DNA of 64,000 nt, taken from Acanthacorydalis orientalis. Lineage: Eukaryota; Arthropoda; Insecta; Megaloptera; Corydalidae. Location of the stretch: assembly GCA_034766995.1 (NCBI GenBank), contig CM068314.1, positions 11,053,701-11,117,700 on the forward strand, in the 5' to 3' direction. Below, in pieces: positions 36,636-49,227 of the stretch; position 1 is the stretch's first letter; every line of letters starts with the position of its first letter. The translations under genes and the position numbers were made by a program. The notes under the pieces were generated by a model, which was not told the origin of the DNA, searched no databases, and saw only the letters and a program-made list of their open reading frames with translations.

Positions 36636-37710
36636 ACAATCATGTCAGAAAACATTTTCCATCTTTTATCTGACATTATTAAAATATATATTTCACGTAC
36701 CTGTTATAAAAATAGTCTATCATATTTCCACATCGCAAAATCGACTGTTTATTAAATTTTCAATTATATATTTTATTGTTTTCTACTGAAAATGGAAATT
36801 GAATTCATTACATTCATAACCTTGTCATCCATTGAAAGAAATTTAATGGAAAATTACAGCAAGGACGCTGAAGAGATATAATCAGTAATTGTTTTTGATA
36901 TCGTAGAAATGAAATGTTATACACATTGATTTCACGAAATTTAATTAAAGGTCTTACAATTGTTGAATCATTTCGTTATACACACACTTAAATATAAACC
37001 TTTTTCATCATCAAACTAAATGTTTATATTAAAAATGGAACAGACGGTCAAAGAATCTTTTTTTAAGATCAACTTTAACGCAAATATCACTTTACACATT
37101 TGAAAACCACGATTTGACAACATATCCAGTAAATAGAAATGGTCTAGTCTCATTTTGCGTTATGGATTTTTGACAAGTGCGATCACTCAAGCGAATTATA
37201 AATCACGTCGTTCAAACTAAACGGAAAGGATAAGCAAAATGACAACGCAAGGTTAAATAGAAGCTGTAGAGAAACGAAAATTGATACAAACGTAATAGAC
37301 AATTCGTCGGACTGCTTCTAGTTAAAATAGTAATGTGTCAAATCTGTATGATCCATAAATATTACATTAAGAACTGAATGATTCATCATCGCTTGTAAAT
37401 TGTTATTGGCAATGACCATCATTTTTCTAGTACGTAATATTAAGATGATTTGATATAAGTAATAAAATTAAAAAGATATTTAATCTTTTAAATAAATAAC
37501 GTTGTTTTTACAAAACCACGAAATTTGCAACAAATTTATAATTAATAAAAATATTTTAGATAAAATTTTGTATTTTTGATATTCTACTCATAATTAAATT
37601 AAAATCGGTGTAAAAAAATGCATCTAACATTAATCTAAAAATATTGAAAATAAAATCAAATCAAGCTGTACAAAATTTTGATTTTAACTCACATTATATA
37701 TTAACAACTA
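36636..37710. other. Unannotated AT-rich sequence
   Basis: No supported feature. Confidence 0.5.
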
Positions 37711-38486
37711 TTAAGTAGACAAATTAATTCGATTGATTTTTTAATAGAAAATAAATATTTATTTATAGAGAAATAGAATGCATTTCAATCCTCTTAATAT
37801 TCCTCATTGTTTTATATAACTTTACTCCATCTGTTGGGCAACTGACGAATTCCATGTCGAAAAAATGGCGGCTTTACATCGGTGAGGTCGTCGATGTATT
37901 TCTAAATTGTTGAATCTTGTGAGCGAGGACATAGCCGTATCGCATCTTCTTTCATTGTTTTCCGGGCTGAGCTCATGCAGAATCCATTTGCCTAGCTTTT
38001 GAATCTTTCCCAGTCATATAGACGATAGAAAATTGTTTGCTAGGTAACTCCGAATTATTTAGCAAACTCCTGGTCAGTCTGAACGGAGTTTTCACTTAAC
38101 AGCTGCTCAATGTCCTAGTCTTCAAAATTTTTCAGTTTTCCGAGACGTTCTCGATCGGAATGATCAAAATCATCACTCCGAAATATTTCAAACTACTTTT
38201 TGTATGCTTTATGCGTCACAACACCTTCCTCCAAAGCTACAGAAATCATTCGCACGACTTTAGCATCATTTTTTTAACCGGAACGCGAAATATGCTGCTT
38301 TTCGGACACTATCGTGTTCATTACTGCTTTGTGAGGTTATGCCAACAGCTTGACCATATATGGTGTGTTGATATATGGTGTTTTTAAATATTAAAATTGC
38401 CACTTCAAAATCACTACGAGAAAATATTTTTATTAAAACACAATTATGAGTGATTAATTTAAAGGAACATTAATTTGTACACCTAT
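37711..38486 (-). mobile_element. Internally deleted mariner (family M), copy 4, 776 bp
   Basis: On the minus strand the 5' end (right) reads AGGTGTACAAATTAATG. The 3' end, seen directly on the plus strand at 37711, is TTAAGTAGACAAATTAATTC. Both match the family terminus. TA precedes the left end (37709-37710); the right flank is GA. It is longer than copies 1-3 because more of the transposase coding region survives. Confidence 0.8.
37835..38330 (-). pseudogene. Mauritiana/mellifera-like mariner transposase, broken
   Basis: Minus-strand reading: VSEKQHI, then AKVVRMISVALEEGVVTHKA, stop, FEIFRSDDFDHSDRERLGK, KNFED, stop, DIEQLLSENSVQTDQEFAK, stop, FGVT. After a frameshift it continues IQKLGKWILHELSPENNERR and DTAMSSLTRFN. 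The order HTH1 - FRSGDFD.EDKERSG-like linker - HTH2 - KWVPHEL-like end of the DNA-binding domain fits mauritiana/mellifera-type mariners. A deletion then joins directly to the C-terminal end FFRHGIRQLPNRW, so all three catalytic aspartates are gone. At least three stops and a frameshift make it non-functional. It shows what copies 1-3 lost. Confidence 0.8.
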
Positions 38487-39344
38487 GAAGAAATATATTT
38501 CAGATAATAATTTATATTTTTGATATTCTACTCATAATTGGATCATATTCAAACTAGTTCAAAAAATACAAATAACAATTGTTGATCAGAGAAAGTGTGC
38601 ACAGTTTGTAAGAATGCAAAATTGGAACACTGAAAGTGTATTCTCAGTTCAAAAAAGTTTATTGTGGCCAAATGGGAAAGTTTTTTTCGACGTCAGTTTA
38701 TATTTTATTTATTGAATCTGGTAACGTTTTCATAAACTATACATTTATTTTGTATTGCAAATTTAAATTTGACGCCTGTCAGCAAACACTTACATACAAA
38801 ACAAAAATGTCTATAGAAAATTATTTAAAAAAATCTGTAATTTTGTTACTTGAATATTTTATTATCTCATAATTTTTTAATTTGTTGCAATACCCATAAA
38901 TAGCTTTCGTGTTCAACTCTTATATTTATTTTTTTAAGTGTCAATATATTTCCGGATTTTTTCAAGTAGGAAACATATATATATATATTTATCTGCATTA
39001 TTTATAAGCAAATTCCATTAAAGATCAAATTTTTTCACATACACATGAGAAAAACATCACGTGGGAAAAAAATGGTCGAACGATGAGATGTTATCCCACT
39101 GCTTCAATAATTCACGTCGAGATATCGAACGTACATCCTATAGGTATATGCATCCCGTTCTTTTTTGCGCTGTGTATCACTAAACACTGTCGTAACTCCA
39201 GTTTACGTGTATGACCTATTTTCTGTTGTTCTCTGCAGTATCACAATTATTTATAGTTTGAATATGAAACCGTGGAGCAAGTCACGAAGACTAGCCGTTG
39301 ATTAACATTTTGCGTAGGTGATGAAAGTATGAGTTTATTTCAGG
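38487..39344. other. Unannotated AT-rich sequence
   Basis: No supported feature. A frame at 38636-38872 has no recognisable family. Confidence 0.45.
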
Positions 39345-39406
39345 TAAAAATAATACATCCGCAGGACTGATTATATTTAATCAGTTCTGCGGATGTATTA
39401 CTTTTA
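39345..39406. repeat. Strong 62-bp hairpin
   Basis: Arms 39352-39373 (AATACATCCGCAG...) and 39378-39399 pair at 21 of 22 positions across a 4-nt loop. Pairing continues outward through T-A and AAAA/TTTT with one mismatch. A stem of about 29 bp with a G+C-containing centre is unusual here. It could be a small MITE, a precursor-like RNA hairpin, or a simple inverted duplication. No second copy was seen. Confidence 0.8.
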
Positions 39407-39725
39407 ATGGCATACTTGTGTTCATCTTTTTTTATATAAAAAACATTACAGTAGGCGAGAAAAGTAATTGAATTAAATAATTATTTTTTTCGGGGAACAC
39501 AGAGAAGATTCATACTTTTATACATTTTTAAAAAGTTATATAATATCTCAAATGAAATACCAACAAAATTTAACTAGTAACAGAAATAATAAAATATTCT
39601 CCCCTAATTTGTTATGGCACATTTTCATTGTTGTCAAAAACTTTTATATATATTTAAGTTTTTAAACATAATTTATTTATTCTACTTTCAGAATGCAACA
39701 AAAATTAATTCATATTTATATTTTT

Positions 39726-39830
39726 TCGTCGTCCTGGTGATCGTCGTCCTTTTGAAACGATCTGAATGTAATCTGTACTACTAGTTTTGGCACGTGTGCC
39801 TTCTTCAGGTACGTTTTAGAGATTTGAAAT
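39726..39830 (-). repeat. CCTGGTGATC-family dispersed repeat
   Basis: GTCGTCCTGGTGATCGTCG, ACTACTAGTTTTGGCACGTG and TGCCTTCTTCAGG. Related pieces (CACCAGGACCAAAACCACCAG, CCGAAACTAGTTAC) occur at 42905-43090 and 59600-60070. Such GAAACTAGT/CTGAAGA motifs are common at ends of arthropod interspersed repeats. The class is unresolved. Confidence 0.45.
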
Positions 39831-39862
39831 TTTCTAAATTCTACCTGTAGTTAGCAAAACTA

Positions 39863-40319
39863 TTAGATATAAAAATTTATTCGGTTCTTTTAAACTAAAT
39901 CAATCATAACTCTTTTTTAAATTAAAATATTTTAAAAGATTTTGAAGTGTTAACCTTAACATTTAAAAACACTATATCAGTTGGCAAACCTCACAAAATA
40001 GCAGTGAACACGATAGTGTCCGAAAAGCAGTATATTTAGCATTGCACACTTTCCGCATTCCAGTTGAAAAAAATGCTGCCAAATCTGCAATAATGATTTG
40101 ATCAGCTGTGGAGGAACGTGTTGTGATGCATTAAACATGCAAAAAATTCTAAATCGGTGAATGAGGTTCGAAGATGCATTAGGACTTAAACAACTCAAAG
40201 CCATTTTTTTTTCGACAAGTGAGTCGTCAGTTACCCAGCAGATGGATTCCATAAATTAATTTTTCCGTAAATATTCATTTTCTATAAAAAAAAGGCGTCG
40301 AATTAATTTGTACACCTAA
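39863..40319 (+). mobile_element. Internally deleted mariner (family M), copy 2, 457 bp
   Basis: 5' end TTAGATATAAAAATTTATTC, 3' end GAATTAATTTGTACACCTAA, TA on both sides (39861-39862 and 40320-40321). Inside, CATTCCAGTTGAAAAAAATG and GATTTGATCAGCTGTGGAGG (N-terminal codons) are joined to TTTTCGACAAGTGAGTCGTC (C-terminal codons) at about the same deletion junction as copy 1. No functional frame. Confidence 0.85.
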
Positions 40320-40623
40320 TAATAGTGGAAACTCCGTCTACAGTTGTGTCAGATGGATTGAGTAGTCCGATGCAATTGTTGCCGGTCCTATGACCAGATA
40401 AAGGAGGAAGGTTGGAAGGCAAGGTTCGCACATTACCTTCTGTAGAAACAAATGAATGTTCATGGAAATCATAAGATGCCTCAGAACTTGAATCGTGTGG
40501 ATCGTATGGGCACAGTGCTGATAATCCATATCCACCGAACTCCAGTGAAAAGCAAAGCAACAAGAGAATACTCCTAGCTTAATAATAAGAATTAGAATAG
40601 TAATAATAATAATAGTGGAGACT
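40317..40623 (+). pseudogene. Exon-like relic flanked by 17-bp direct repeats
   Basis: Plus frame 40325-40582 reads as 86 ordinary codons with two stops, TGA at 40391 and TAA at 40472, ending in TAA. Segments include VETPSTVVSDGLSSPMQLL, PDKGGRLEGKVRTLPSV and NPYPPNSSEKQSNKRILLA. Both stops could arise by C-to-T change of CGA and CAA. The block is flanked by TAATAATAGTGGAAACT (40317-40333) and TAATAATAGTGGAGACT (40607-40623), 16 of 17 identical, with an A/AAT-rich stretch before the second, as for a retroposed fragment. The minus strand is also open at 40303-40563, so the coding strand is uncertain. No family recognised. The first repeat overlaps the end of mariner copy 2. Confidence 0.35.
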
Positions 40624-41647
40624 ACATACTAACTAATCCATCAACAGAATAACAAATAAAAAAACATACAATTCTATTTTTTTATTTTTTCATAACAACC
40701 AACTATTTATAAAAACTATTAAACGTTTTTATTACAATTACTACGTATGGCATGAAAGAAACTTAGTACAAAGTATTATTAAATAAAACAATCAATTTTA
40801 TCAAAAACATTCAAATTGTTTTAATTTACACTTTAGTTTAAGACGTTGAAGAATTAATTATAAATAGTTATCTAAATCTATCTGAAATTAACACACTTTC
40901 CGAAACAACAGTACACAAAAGAAAATCACGTGATTCAAAAGACAAAGATCATCAAAACAACACATTTAAAAATAAGAAAAAAAATACATTTATAATATAT
41001 TTGCAATATTTACTTAAAAGCAATCCTTTAAACATTTTTCACTAGACCGAACAAAAACATTTATACATTTTTAAAAGTTTTAGACGTGGCGCCTGAATTT
41101 AAGTGCAATAACAATTTACTACATACTTTTTTACTCAATACATTTCTTCCTTGCAAGTCATTAAAGTAATTGACAAGGGTATTTGTTACATGTGTTTACG
41201 AAATGTGGCCAGTATGACAAATTATTGTTATGGAGCCTAACATTCTATCATATCGGTAATTTAAAAAACGAACTAATAAGTTACCTACCACAAACAAATT
41301 CTAAATACTTTTTTTCACTTGCATAAAGTCAATTTTTGATTTATTATTAATATATGTGTATTTATGAGTGTGTTCATGTCTGTTACCTATGAATGTATGT
41401 ATGTATATCTGTATATAAATATATATCCAACCTTTCAGGAATTACACTTTTCAATGAATAATTGGTGTAGAAATGTCACGTCATATTGTGATCTTGACAT
41501 ATTTCTAAGGTAAGAACTGGGGCGACTGGCGTCCGTTAGATGTTTTCTTTTATGTTTATCAAAATTATTTATTCTTCGACTTTCAAAACTTCTTTGTTTT
41601 TGTTAAATATGTTTGTGTATACATAGATATATATTTATATGTGTGTG
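40624..41647. other. Unannotated AT-rich sequence
   Basis: No supported feature. Confidence 0.5.
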
Positions 41648-41735
41648 ATATATATATACATATACATGTATATATATGTATATGTATATATATATGTGTA
41701 TATATATATATATATATACATATATATTATTTACG
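41648..41735. repeat. (TA)n with CATA/GTATA variants
   Basis: TA array broken by ACATGTA and GTATATG steps. An open frame over it is low-complexity Tyr/Ile only. Confidence 0.95.
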
Positions 41736-42565
41736 TAAAATAGCAATTTATAACCGCAATTGCGGTCACGGATTTGTGTGCTACATAGATTTGTTTTTAT
41801 TGTTCAATAATCTATCTTTCAACATTGATAAATCTATTAGCAAGCCAAAATGTATAATCAGTGACATCACCAATGTTGAAAAGATTAATTTTCCATCTCT
41901 CCCCCATTATTATACTTTTTTAATGGCAGGAAAAAAGCATAATTTTAATTTAAAATGAAATAGTTTATATGTAAGGCAAAAATATTTAGTCATCTTTAAA
42001 TTTATATCACAACAAATACGTTTTTGAATAAATAACAAATTTTCTATTTGTAGATTGTTTTATGCCTGTTTACTTGAATTCGAATTGTTTGTTTCTTCTG
42101 CTTTAGGTTACTGTTTTTATTTTTTTTTCTCCTTAACGGTTTCGTCTATTCGGGCATTTTCAGGTGAATATTATTTTTTCCACGTATTTGAGGTATTTGG
42201 ACATCCTTTGTATTGTCTACTTGATATTAAAGACCATACCTGGAGGGTACGAGACCCCGACAATAGTCTTTTTCATGTGATGGTTTGTATCCTGATTAGT
42301 ATATGTTGTTAATCTTCTCAAATAGTGAACAACTGGGAAAAGTGTAGATACTAGTTTCCAATCACAATTTTTTAGATTATTTTTAGATTATATTGTCTGT
42401 TTCTTACACTGCCCTTATGTGTTTTCTGTGTCGTTTTTAAGACGTGGAATATAGAGTTTAGTTGGTTATTTATTTGTTCAATTTATGCTTATATATTTGC
42501 CAATTTTCCATTATATTTAGTTCTATTCATTGTACCATAATATTTATGCCCTGTGTTTAGTATGT

Positions 42566-42568
<3 letters not shown>
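41736..42568. other. Unannotated AT-rich sequence
   Basis: A plus frame at 42055-42312 is aromatic-rich and hydrophobic with no recognised motif. Coding not supported. Confidence 0.4.

Positions 42569-42607
<39 letters not shown>
42569..42607. repeat. (TA)n microsatellite
   Basis: About 19 TA units. Confidence 0.97.
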
Positions 42608-42609
<2 letters not shown>

Positions 42610-42904
42610 ATTTAAAAAGAATATTTTTTGATTTTAAAACTATACCAAAATCACAATTACTAGAATATAAACTAATTATTATTTATCGTTCTTTATCTAT
42701 TATAAAACTTTATTTACTATGAAATATACAAGTACGGAATACGTTTATAAGCGAAATCACTCATATGAAGTTAAAAAAGTGGTCGACAAGAAAAAAAAGG
42801 ATTAATTCTGTAAACTATTTTTGATTATAAAGAAAAACAATTTCTCGTTAATAATAATCGATTGATTTATAAAATTATAACTCTCTATTTTTATTGTGTT
42901 TCTA

Positions 42905-43090
42905 TCTGTGTATTATTTTGTTGGTTTTGATCTTGCCCCATTACTAGTTCATTTACCAGCTGCAACTAGTTTCTAACGCAATGTTCAAGTAGATAACTTA
43001 GTTTATCAATAAACTACATGAAGATGTCTGAAGAGCCGAAACTAGTTACGGTAGATCATAAATGATTCACCAGGACCAAAACCACCAGTG
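42905..43090 (+). repeat. CCTGGTGATC-family dispersed repeat
   Basis: Inverse-related blocks TTTTGATCTTGCCCCATTAC and GATTCACCAGGACCAAAACC, with ACTAGTTTCTAACG and GCCGAAACTAGTTACGG between them. It therefore has partial foldback symmetry. Same family as 39726. Confidence 0.45.
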
Positions 43091-43212
43091 AAGTGATTGA
43101 TTTTTAGTGAAAAGGACATTTTTCACATTTCAGTTTTTAATTTAGAAAGAAGAACTATCTATATTATATAATTTTTAACGAAAAACTTGAGAATACAATT
43201 TCATAAAGAAAT

Positions 43213-43412
43213 TTATGACTCCTCCGCACACCACAATTATTTTCTGATTAAAAATGTCTACTAATTGATTATTAGTCATTTTTTATTATTTATGATGTAT
43301 ATTTTGAAGCGATTCCATCATCTTCAGAGCGATAACGTACAGAAAAGTACTTTACATTGTCAAGTAGTAAAAAATTCATTTATGAAAATAAATTTAGCCA
43401 TTAGGATATCTT
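43213..43412 (+). mobile_element. Foldback MITE, copy J
   Basis: CTCCGCACACCACAA, TTTTCTGATTAAAAATGTCT, ATTATTAGTCATTTTTTATT, CATCATCTTCAGAGCGATAA and the right edge TTCATTTATGAAAATAAATT. All landmarks are present in family order. Confidence 0.6.
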
Positions 43413-43444
43413 TTTATTACTTGCGTAGGAAAACCATTGAACAA

Positions 43445-43447
<3 letters not shown>

Positions 43448-43495
<48 letters not shown>
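43448..43495. repeat. (TA)n microsatellite
   Basis: About 24 TA units, 36 bp after foldback copy J. Confidence 0.97.
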
Positions 43496-43499
<4 letters not shown>

Positions 43500-44229
43500 T
43501 TGTATATGTCAAGATATATTTATGACTGCAATGAGTCATAGTTCATATAATAATTCTGAGTAATAGAAAAGATGAGCAGACTTGTATTATGTTCAAAGTG
43601 AAAATATGTAACAAACGAAAATAAATCACTTCCCGTTTCATCATTGATTAAAAATAACAGCACTAATATTTATTAATAAATGAACATAAATAATTAATTG
43701 TTAGAGTCACGGCGTAGTAATCTCTATTACATCTCTCAAACGTAATATTTTTTTTATAAGTTCTTTTCAAAATAAAATCTTTTTTTGAATTAAAAGGTGT
43801 CACTTAAAATATCTAAATTAAAAACAATTTACTTTACAAATGATGCTGACTTTTATATTCCTTCGAATTTTTTTTAATTTACGTTTAAAAAAACTATTAA
43901 ATATTCATTTGTATTTATTACTAAACATATCGATTTATGGTACATAAACACTAAAACTAGTCACTTTAAACACCAGTCTTGATTTTTTTTAATATTTATT
44001 TTGGTATTATAAGAAAATGCCTGTAAGAAAATTTCTAAGACCATACAATTAATATGTTATTTTATTCAATACACAACGCGTTTATCAATTTTCTGGCAAG
44101 AAATAATTTCAGTTCTTTAATTTATATTCAAGTTTTAATTAAAAATATGATTATACGTTTGATACACATTTCCTTATTACATTAATTAAAGTAAATCTAC
44201 CGGTCATTTCAATATGCATGCGATTCTAA
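43496..44229. other. Unannotated AT-rich sequence
   Basis: No supported feature. Confidence 0.5.
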
Positions 44230-44720
44230 ACAGATAACTAATCAAAGTAAATGGATTAAATGCCACTGATGATCCATATACAATATCAGAATGTAACATA
44301 TCAACAATACCGAGCCGGGAGCTTATAAATTATTCTAATAGCTTGTACATCTTATTAAACACGCAATTAATGCTTGTAGCAACTATTTGACGACAAGCCG
44401 ATCGAATTAATAATTCATGGCGGCGAGCGGCAGTTTGTAAAAGAAAGAAACATGGGCTGGGTCACTGTAGCTTTTCATCTGTTCGAACCAATGTCACTGA
44501 CGGCGGAATTCTATACGAAAATGTTATGAAATCGTTGCTCAAAGTACAATTTACGGCCTTATTATAATAACATTGATAATAATTCTCGTCCCTTTCTATT
44601 TTTCATCGCTGTACGATATTAATGCGGAACGTTCAGATGAAAATTACAGACAATTTCTGAATAGAATAGTCAGTGCCGCATTGATGGTTAAATATGCAGT
44701 TTGTTATAATTTATAGAGGA
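44230..44720. promoter_or_regulatory. Candidate conserved non-coding element
   Basis: A repeat-free block of about 490 bp mixing homeodomain-type cores (TTAATAATTCATGG, CGCAATTAATGC) with CpG-rich words (CATGGCGGCGAGCGGCAG, CACTGACGGCGGAATTC). It has no long open frame on either strand and no transposon motif. This texture, G+C-richer unique sequence in an AT-rich gene desert, is typical of developmental enhancers in insects. That role is inferred from composition; no conservation could be tested. Confidence 0.35.
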
Positions 44721-46039
44721 ATATCGAAAAAACGGAACAATTCGTCTGCTGATGATAATAAATTACCATCGTTAATTATAAAGAACAATATATGTACATA
44801 ACTATCTATAGATCTATGATTATTTTTCAATTTTTTTACAAATCAAATGTTTTGTTTAATTGCTGATCTTGAAAAACTAATTAACTTCTTTTATATATTT
44901 TCTTGTATACAGAAACTAAAAACACAGAACATACTGAAACATTTTTTTTAATTTACTAATTTGAAATTAGATAAAATCGCACTGTTTAGAATTTGGAAAC
45001 ATAATTCAAATCAGACGCGTTCAATATTTGACGACAAGTCTTAATACATTTTTCATATTTTTAAGAAAAATGTGTCGAAATAAAATATCGCCATAAGACA
45101 ATATTTATTAACACAAAATATATTTTTACACTGAAAAGAATCTATCAATAACTTGTATTATGAAAAAAGAATAAAGTTCATAATAAATTTAAAATTACAT
45201 TTGTTGTATCGCGAATAAAAAAAAGATTAAATTGAAAAAAACATTCCTTAATGAATCCGGTCATTTTTATTTCATGTGTATACATAAACTTATATTGTGT
45301 AAATAAATTTAATTATCTTTTATAAAAAGACATCAGAAAAACATTCCTGGTAGTCGTTATTAAATTATTTTTATATTTTTTAACTCATTAGCTTTCACTG
45401 TTAAAACAAATTATCAAGAGGTATCAAATTATACATTGAAAAAAGTTCTTTAATGTGTAACCCTTCATACATATTATATTTTCCACCTTATACAATTCCA
45501 CTTTTTTAATTAGTGTATTTATTTCAAGTAAATTTACTTTTATTTATTAAAGATTTATTGATTTATCTTGCTGCATGATAGAAAAAATATTTTCGTAACT
45601 AAATAGACAGAAGAACTTAAATGTATGACTTGAACTGAATTAAATACTTTATAGCTTATATTTTTTTACTAAATTAAAAAAAAAACTTTATAAGTTAATT
45701 TTTATAATTTATTAATATACACACACACTTAGTCTAGCTTAAGGCAAAATAATTAAAAACAAACTAATTTAACGAATATAAAATGTTTTACATGTTTTTT
45801 TACAATGTTTGATGTTTGCTATGTAAAAAAAAACGTTGATGAATTATTGCAACTTAAGTAATCTTCCACTAAAATAAACAGCTGCTTTTTCTTATTAGTT
45901 CGAAACGAGTAAAGTGAAAAAAAAAAATACTCAGCTTCGAATTTTTCCAGCAGAAAAATTCGAAAAGGTTATTACAGTTAAGTAAAAAAGCATGTTGCTT
46001 GCTAAAGCTTCCAGTGTAAGCTTCACTACATAGCTGCAT
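44721..46039. other. Unannotated AT-rich sequence
   Basis: No supported feature. Confidence 0.5.
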
Positions 46040-46335
46040 ACAGGAACGTTAATAACTAAAAGGGGTTCGTTCTTGCGTTCCCCCCAAATTGCTTTTTATT
46101 CTATTTCTTCGTCGATACACTGACTAACGCGTTACGTTCACTCTGTCTAACGCAGAAGTTTACTTGTTACCAGTCTGCCGCGATGTGTCATGCTCGGTTC
46201 GTTAAGTTGCTGTTTCAAAGTTTTTATTACTTGTAGAAACAAAAGAGATACCAATGAACGGAAGGATAACGGCTTATCGCGACGTAACGCTTTCTGATAA
46301 CACATGCAAAATTTGCGGTGACAAAATAAAGTTTT
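46040..46335. promoter_or_regulatory. Candidate conserved non-coding element
   Basis: Unique CpG-bearing block (CTAACGCGTTACGTTCAC, GTCTGCCGCGATGTGTC, TATCGCGACGTAACGC) with no sustained frame. Evidence is composition and absence of repeats only. Confidence 0.3.
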
Positions 46336-46409
46336 AAGGTAGTTTTCACTACATTAAATGAACTTATGAAAATGCCGTTATTGATATTTTTTATCATAAA
46401 ATTTTACAC

Positions 46410-46416
<7 letters not shown>

Positions 46417-46461
<45 letters not shown>
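46417..46461. repeat. (TA)n microsatellite
   Basis: About 22 TA units. Confidence 0.97.
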
Positions 46462-46467
<6 letters not shown>

Positions 46468-49227
46468 AAAAATATTGTAGAATGAAATAAATCACCTGTT
46501 ACCCTAGAAGACATCTACTCACAAATTAGATCAAGTTTAAAATAGTTAAACATGAAACAAATTGTGAAATTGGATATAATTTACTTTTTTAAAAATAAAA
46601 ACAATGATAAATAAGAAAAAATGGTTATATGATAAGCTACAATTCAGGTACTGATTAAAATCGTAACAAATAATATTATTCTGAGACATAATTTGTAAGG
46701 GTCCATCAGTTTGTCAGGCTGTTAGTCATCGACATTTAGCGTGGGAAAAGTTACTGTTTCGAATTAATAACATTATGAAGTTTGTTTTTTATTTTGACCA
46801 AACATTTTAAATTGTACATGTATAGAATCACAATATACAAAAATATTATAATAGAAAAATTGTAATAATATGGGCAACACTGGATATCCTCTACAAACTA
46901 TTTGTCCTATCAGAGTACTGTATCTCCACAAAATAATTGTGCATCAGATAACTCTCCGAACCGTTATATCCTGTTTGTGAAAACTTTTATAGGTGAGGTG
47001 AACATTTTATTATAAAAAGTCAATTATCAAAATGCCGTTAACAAAAAGTAATTGATTTCTTTGACAGGAATAAATATTTTAAAAAAAAAAAACTTTTGGG
47101 AAAAGGAAAATTTCCAAATTTTAGTTAATTTACTTTTTGTAAAAAAAAGTAATTCGTTGTCAGATTGATTTCGGTATACCAATTTACATTTAGAATTCTT
47201 CATGTTGCACGGACACTTATTGGTTTCACATAAAAAGTTAAAATTACATTTTCATTTCTATTTAATCTGTATTCAACCATTTTTCCAGTTTAATAAAATA
47301 TTAAATTAACGTCAATCATATTTCAACACGGAGCACAGTTTAAGAAATTATGAAAAAAATTACCATGCATACCAGATATCAAAAACCTAGTAGATATAAA
47401 AGACTCATTGTTAAAAATTAAAAATAATAAGAATCTGTAAAAGGGGAGATCAACTAATACGTTAAATGATTCTGATCAGAACAAAATATATTTATTTTTT
47501 GATATTATATTTTATTTCATTAATTCACAAAAACTCGTATTACACATCTTACCTATAATCTGAATCTATGCTAGCTTACACTATCAGCTTTTCGCAATGT
47601 TATAAACAGCTATTTAGAACGAAATTTATTAGCACTAAAATTACATAAGCATAAAAAGTCGCCGCGATATTTTTATTACGCACACACCCTTTTTAAATTG
47701 GCTGCCACATAACCACATTATCGTTAGCAACGAATAAAATTATTCAACGGAGCGTTACGTAAATGTCACTGTGATATTTTACATTGTATTATATCGTAGA
47801 ATGATACTTAAAGTCTTCAGGCCGAGCTTTCTATTAGAATAAAAGCACATACAGGGGATGGCTCAAACACATAAACGGTAATGCTTAACGTGTTCTTTTT
47901 TAATATAGGTCGTTTAATTGATAATATGTAAAATTGAAACACTTTTTTTTTTAAATTAAAACCCACGCCATACCTTTTTCAATTCGAAATTCAATATACA
48001 TTTAATTTAAATTTCCTTACTCGCATATTACTATTAACGTTTATTCAAATTAAAAATGTATTATGATTATGATCATTAACATTTATTTATTTTAAAACCA
48101 AAAACTATTTTAAAACTGTAACAGCAATATTAACACACTTAACTTGTATTTCTCTATTCTGTTTATTTTTTTCCCGCAATAAAAATAGAAAAACAACAGT
48201 TAAATAAGTTCATTCCATAAGGAAACATTAAAACGTACTTGAGATACACATTTACAAGTACAAGACTAATGCTAATGGTATTGTAAGTGTAAACAGGAGA
48301 ATATGTATACTTAGTATGAAAATAGGTCATAGAGAAGTTTCAGCTAAGTTTTAACTAAGTACTTACACTGATATACAGGCATGTAAGTGCTAAACTGAAC
48401 CTGCATGAAACTTCTAATCTCAATTACTCAAAGTATTAAAGACGTTTAATTGATATTCCATTAGCATTCGATCGATTCTTGTGAAATGTTTTAATTGTTC
48501 TGCACACGATATGTTTCCACCCTTATACTTCGAAAATGAGGCAAACGTATGGCGGTAATTAAAAAAACATACTATGAATAAAAAGGTTTTTAGAGCAAAT
48601 TTATTTAAAAAACGCTTGTGAATGTTTATAAATTACAAATTAAAGAATACCTACATCCAAAATTATTTCTCAAAGATCATGAAAGTTAAAAATATATATA
48701 AACAATTAGAAAATATCAACAAATAAATATTTAAAGTAAAAAAAAAATAGTAAAATCAAAATTAGTTATTTCAAAACAAACTAATAAATAATAATTTAAC
48801 CAAACTTCATATCCAAAAATGGATAAAAAGGTATTGATGATATTTATTCTCAAAATCAGTAGTTCTCAAAGAATAATGCGTGAATTAATTGCTGCTATTT
48901 CCACTGATTTTGAATTTTATATTTTAATTTTCAAATTCAGTAGAAGATTAAAAAATAAATCAACTAAATGTGAAAGCTGGCTTAAGCTTGTGATAACAGT
49001 CATTGAGCAGAACATAAATACCCTAGTCCAAATTTAAAAAAAAATATCATTAATCTCAGTGATATAATAGAATATAATGACTATTAAAAAAAGTCTAAAA
49101 CATTTTCTTTTCTTATAAAATTTACTTCGAATTGGTAGTAAATGTTTGACAATCCATCAAATGATGGTCGAATATCAAAGCTTAAAAAACCTACACTAAA
49201 TGAACACTAAATAAATTGAAAAAATAT
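46462..49227. other. Unannotated AT-rich sequence
   Basis: The longest stretch without a microsatellite. 47640-47870 is mildly CpG-bearing (AAAAAGTCGCCGCGAT). Short frames only; nothing supported. Confidence 0.45.

Noticed and set aside
38160..38387. 75-codon plus-strand frame
   Set aside because: Antisense of the mariner copy 4 transposase N-terminus. The similar minus frame at 39977-40252 is likewise the antisense of copy 2.
42055..42312. 85-codon hydrophobic frame that could be a membrane protein
   Set aside because: The hydrophobicity follows from T-rich codons (Phe, Leu, Val); no motif, start context or partner exon seen.
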